Positions 61,638 through 64,000 of a DNA stretch of 64,000 bases are shown piece after piece (position 1 is the first letter of the stretch; each line of letters starts with the position of its first letter). The position numbers and the translations under genes are program-made. Below the pieces are notes generated by a model, which ran no database searches, was not told where the DNA came from, and saw only the letters and a list, made by a program, of their open reading frames with translations. Source of the DNA: Cryptomeria japonica (taxonomy: Eukaryota; Streptophyta; Pinopsida; Cupressales; Cupressaceae); contig NC_081412.1 in the NCBI RefSeq assembly GCF_030272615.1, forward strand, positions 100,563,796-100,627,795, read 5' to 3'.

Positions 61638-62660
61638 ATGGAAGTGTGATCATCATCTATTCCTATTTTTGTTGCAAACCTAACTGTAGTAGAGATCAAG
61701 GACCGCCCCAGGCCAATTTTCAAGTGGTATCCACATGTGGCTACTCTAGAAGATTCGGTTGGAGCATTTTCTCATGTTCTAGAGGGAGTTGTCTATGTAG
61801 AAGATGTTAGGGCATATATTCAATATCACATTGAGGACTTGGGAAATTTTTAAATTAAGGGCATGTATATGAGTGAGTTGATGGGAGAATATGGAAAGAT
61901 TAAACCGACATTCAAGCATATTGAAGACCTAGGGTTTACTGACATTCTGGATATTCCATAATTTGAGGATGAGATAATCAGATATGTTTTGAGCATATTA
62001 CATGAAGAATTTATATGGTTAAACAAACCTTACAAAATTACCAAGGAAGCCATCTAGGAAATCACCGGTTTACCATCAGTTGGGTAACATCCAAACAAGA
62101 AGGTTTCGAATGATTTTTTGAAAAAGATCACTGGCGTGACATCTAAAAAAAGATCCCTGAGAGTGAGCACTATCATTGACATGAACATAAAATTTGGTAG
62201 CATGATCATCGGGTATAAGGTAATTAAGTCAAACTGACTGAATTTTGTTTCCAGTTCATGCATTTTGGCTGCATACAAAATGATGAGAGAGAATGTGAAA
62301 TTAGATCTATGCAGTTGGATGCTAGATGAGTTGTTAATAAACCTAGGGAAAATTAAGGGTGAAAAGAAGGGTACATTCCTGTATGGCAACTTGATAGTTT
62401 TCTTGATGTTATATTTCATGAATGATACACCCAGTTTTGGTAAGAGGCAATGGGCATTTGACATCCCAATATGGAGACAATTGAAACACTCAATTGCTAC
62501 TTTAGGAAGTTAGAGAGATGATAAGGTATGGGGATATTTCAAAGCATTTTAGAAATCTATGAGGTCTAGGGTAAGGGTACCTGAGCATATTGTAGAAAAA
62601 TATTCAACCGACATATGCTTCATGGTAAAGAAGGATGAAACACTTATGAAAGCTGTAGCA
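61638..62660 (+). pseudogene. ORF2 of element E, N-terminal third of the unknown protein
   Basis: ATG at 61638, aligned with the ATG of element A ORF2 at 8537, with shared RPIFKWYPHVAT, LGFTDIL and KFGSMIIGYKV blocks. In-frame stops include TGA 61647 and 62235, and several TAG/TAA. An extra segment of about 11 codons near 61770 (SHVLEGVVYVED) is absent from A. The frame remains constant to the truncation. The TGA at 62235 is at the same aligned position as TGA 9101 in A. Confidence 0.78.
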
Positions 62661-64000
62661 TAGGAAATCAAAAATCATCACAAGAAAATCAAAATACTAA
62701 TCTAGCTCAATCATGAAAGCTCAAATGCAATGATCAATCCTAAACACACTCAATAAAGACATGAAAGCAAAACATTCAAGATTAAAAGCTAAGCAAACCA
62801 AATGCAGATCTGAATATCTCCTTCATGTGGCTCCATTGTCATTCTTTCTTCTTCAAATAGCTTTTGTTTGTGGATCTCGCCTTAAAGTGCATAAACCTAA
62901 TGTGAAAGCAAGATTGACAATTAGCGCAAGAATACTCAAAGCGTGATTGATTCGACAAAGTGATGATTAGTCTTGATTGAAGAAATTCATCCAATTTATA
63001 GATAAATTGGAGAAAAGAAAAGATTAGCATGAAATTGATATTAGAGGCAATTGATTTCAAAAATGGCACAATTGAGTGGAAAGAAGAAGGTTATGACACC
63101 TTCTATGTCATGAATTATGACATATTGCCAATGCAAAGGTTAGAGGACTAGAGGCTTATGACATCTTGCTATGCCAAAAGTATGACGCATGAGAAATTCA
63201 TGCTTCCACCAAAGCACAAAAATAGGGAGAACTAGAGAAAAATTAATTAGGTGGAAATTGATTTTGACAAATTAGAAAATAGGTGGAAATTAGGAATTTA
63301 GGAAAATTAGGAAAATTAGGAAATTAGAAAATTAGAAATGAAGAAATTAGGAATTTAGTGAATTAATTAATAATTTCTCATTCATTAATTAATTCACAAA
63401 GAGGGAATTTATAAATTGATGAAAAATTAGGAAATTAGGCAAATCAATTAATAATTTGTCATTTATTAATTAAATCACAAAAAGAGGAATACTTAGTTAG
63501 CCAATTAAATTAAATATTTAATTGTGACACGAAGACCTAGGATAAATAAATAAATTATTTAACCTAGAGGAAGAAAATGGAGAGAAAATGACAAACAAGG
63601 TTAAATGAATAAATCATAAAACCCTAGAAGATAAATTAGGAATGCAAGGACGACAATTAGGTCTTGATATAAAATTGATTTGATGTTGATTCGATCATGA
63701 TTTTGAATTGATAAATGACCAATGCTGACAAATAATTTTGATTGATAAATGCAAAAATTTACGAGGAATAATGACAAATTGATCCAAATTAACACGATTG
63801 AGAAGGACGACGATCGATGACAAATTGATCGCAAAATGACAAGATTGAAAATGATAACGATCGATGACAAATCGATCACAAAATGACAAGATTGACAAGA
63901 GGCCAAAACCCTAATTAGGATTGACGATGTCCAAAATGATGACAAATTAGCATGCACATTGATGCGACAAGATAAGATTGACCAGAATCATGACTGAAGA
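62661..64000. repeat. unidentified repeat, possibly the start of another LTR
   Basis: AT-rich, non-coding, begins near TGTAGCATAGGAAATC (62654) where element E stops, so an LTR starting with TG is possible. It contains AGGAAATTAG-type short tandem repeats (63285-63360), a duplicated TTAATTAATAATTT segment (63360-63480) and a duplicated GACAAATYGATCRCAAAATG segment (63817-63890). It continues beyond the window. Confidence 0.45.

Larger units (their letters stand above)
59167..62660 (+). mobile_element. LTR retrotransposon E, A family, 3' truncated
   Basis: 5' LTR 59167-60083, primer site 60086-60098, ORF1 60152-61276, ORF2 from 61638. Homology to element A stops at about 62655-62665, near codon 340 of ORF2, where unrelated sequence begins. 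The left flank is ACAAG (59162-59166). Confidence 0.88.

Overview
The window looks like intergenic DNA from a large-genome seed plant, probably a gymnosperm or conifer. It is AT-rich and made almost entirely of LTR retrotransposons nested inside one another. I see one host gene in 64 kb: an intronless AP2/ERF repressor on the minus strand at 46360-46878. The plant assignment is secure from that gene, the tRNA-Met primer sites and the Ty1/copia domains. The conifer assignment is inference.

Stratigraphy of the left half (target-site duplications, TSDs, read directly). Element F (minus strand, 5' LTR 38478-39165) was interrupted by element C (minus strand, 1-36045, running off the left edge). 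The 5' LTR of C was then interrupted by a very large DNA transposon at 3600-34958 (TSD ATAT). That transposon carries a decayed transposase (13864-16695, plus strand) and a decayed multi-exon second gene (31669-34702, minus strand). It also has two multi-kb inverted arms built of microsatellite and minisatellite DNA. Inserted into it are LTR element A (6084-12860, TSD AAGAC), a solo LTR (17870-19036, TSD GTAAT), LTR element B (19088-27660, TSD AGGAC) and a complete 344-bp TRIM (33361-33704, TSD CTAAC). The 3' LTR of B was itself split by an antisense solo LTR (25404-26566, TSD GTTGG).

Right half. An antisense copia-type gag/protease fragment G (about 40326-44457) is followed by a 5S-rRNA-derived fragment, a tandem repeat and the ERF gene. 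Then come a tRNA-like SINE head, an antisense solo LTR (48426-49234) and a full-length Ty1/copia element D (50737-58978, TSD TAAAG). The integrase region of D is split by another antisense solo LTR (54297-55519, TSD TATTT). Last are element E (59167 to about 62660, same family as A) and an unidentified repeat that runs off the right edge.

Most interesting system. Elements A, B, C and E are a related group with a zinc-knuckle gag-like ORF1 and then a second ORF of unknown function. I see no protease, integrase, reverse transcriptase or RNase H in any of them. In A and B, ORF2 is one reading frame of 1050 and 1044 codons. It is broken only by nonsense codons (mainly TAG) and has no frameshift over 3.1 kb. 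This looks like a real protein of non-autonomous gag-type LTR elements, possibly mobilised by copia elements resembling D, which share their primer site and repeated AAAGGGGGAG polypurine tracts. The second point of interest is the DNA transposon, with its inverted arms, transposase-like core and phase-0 multi-exon companion gene.
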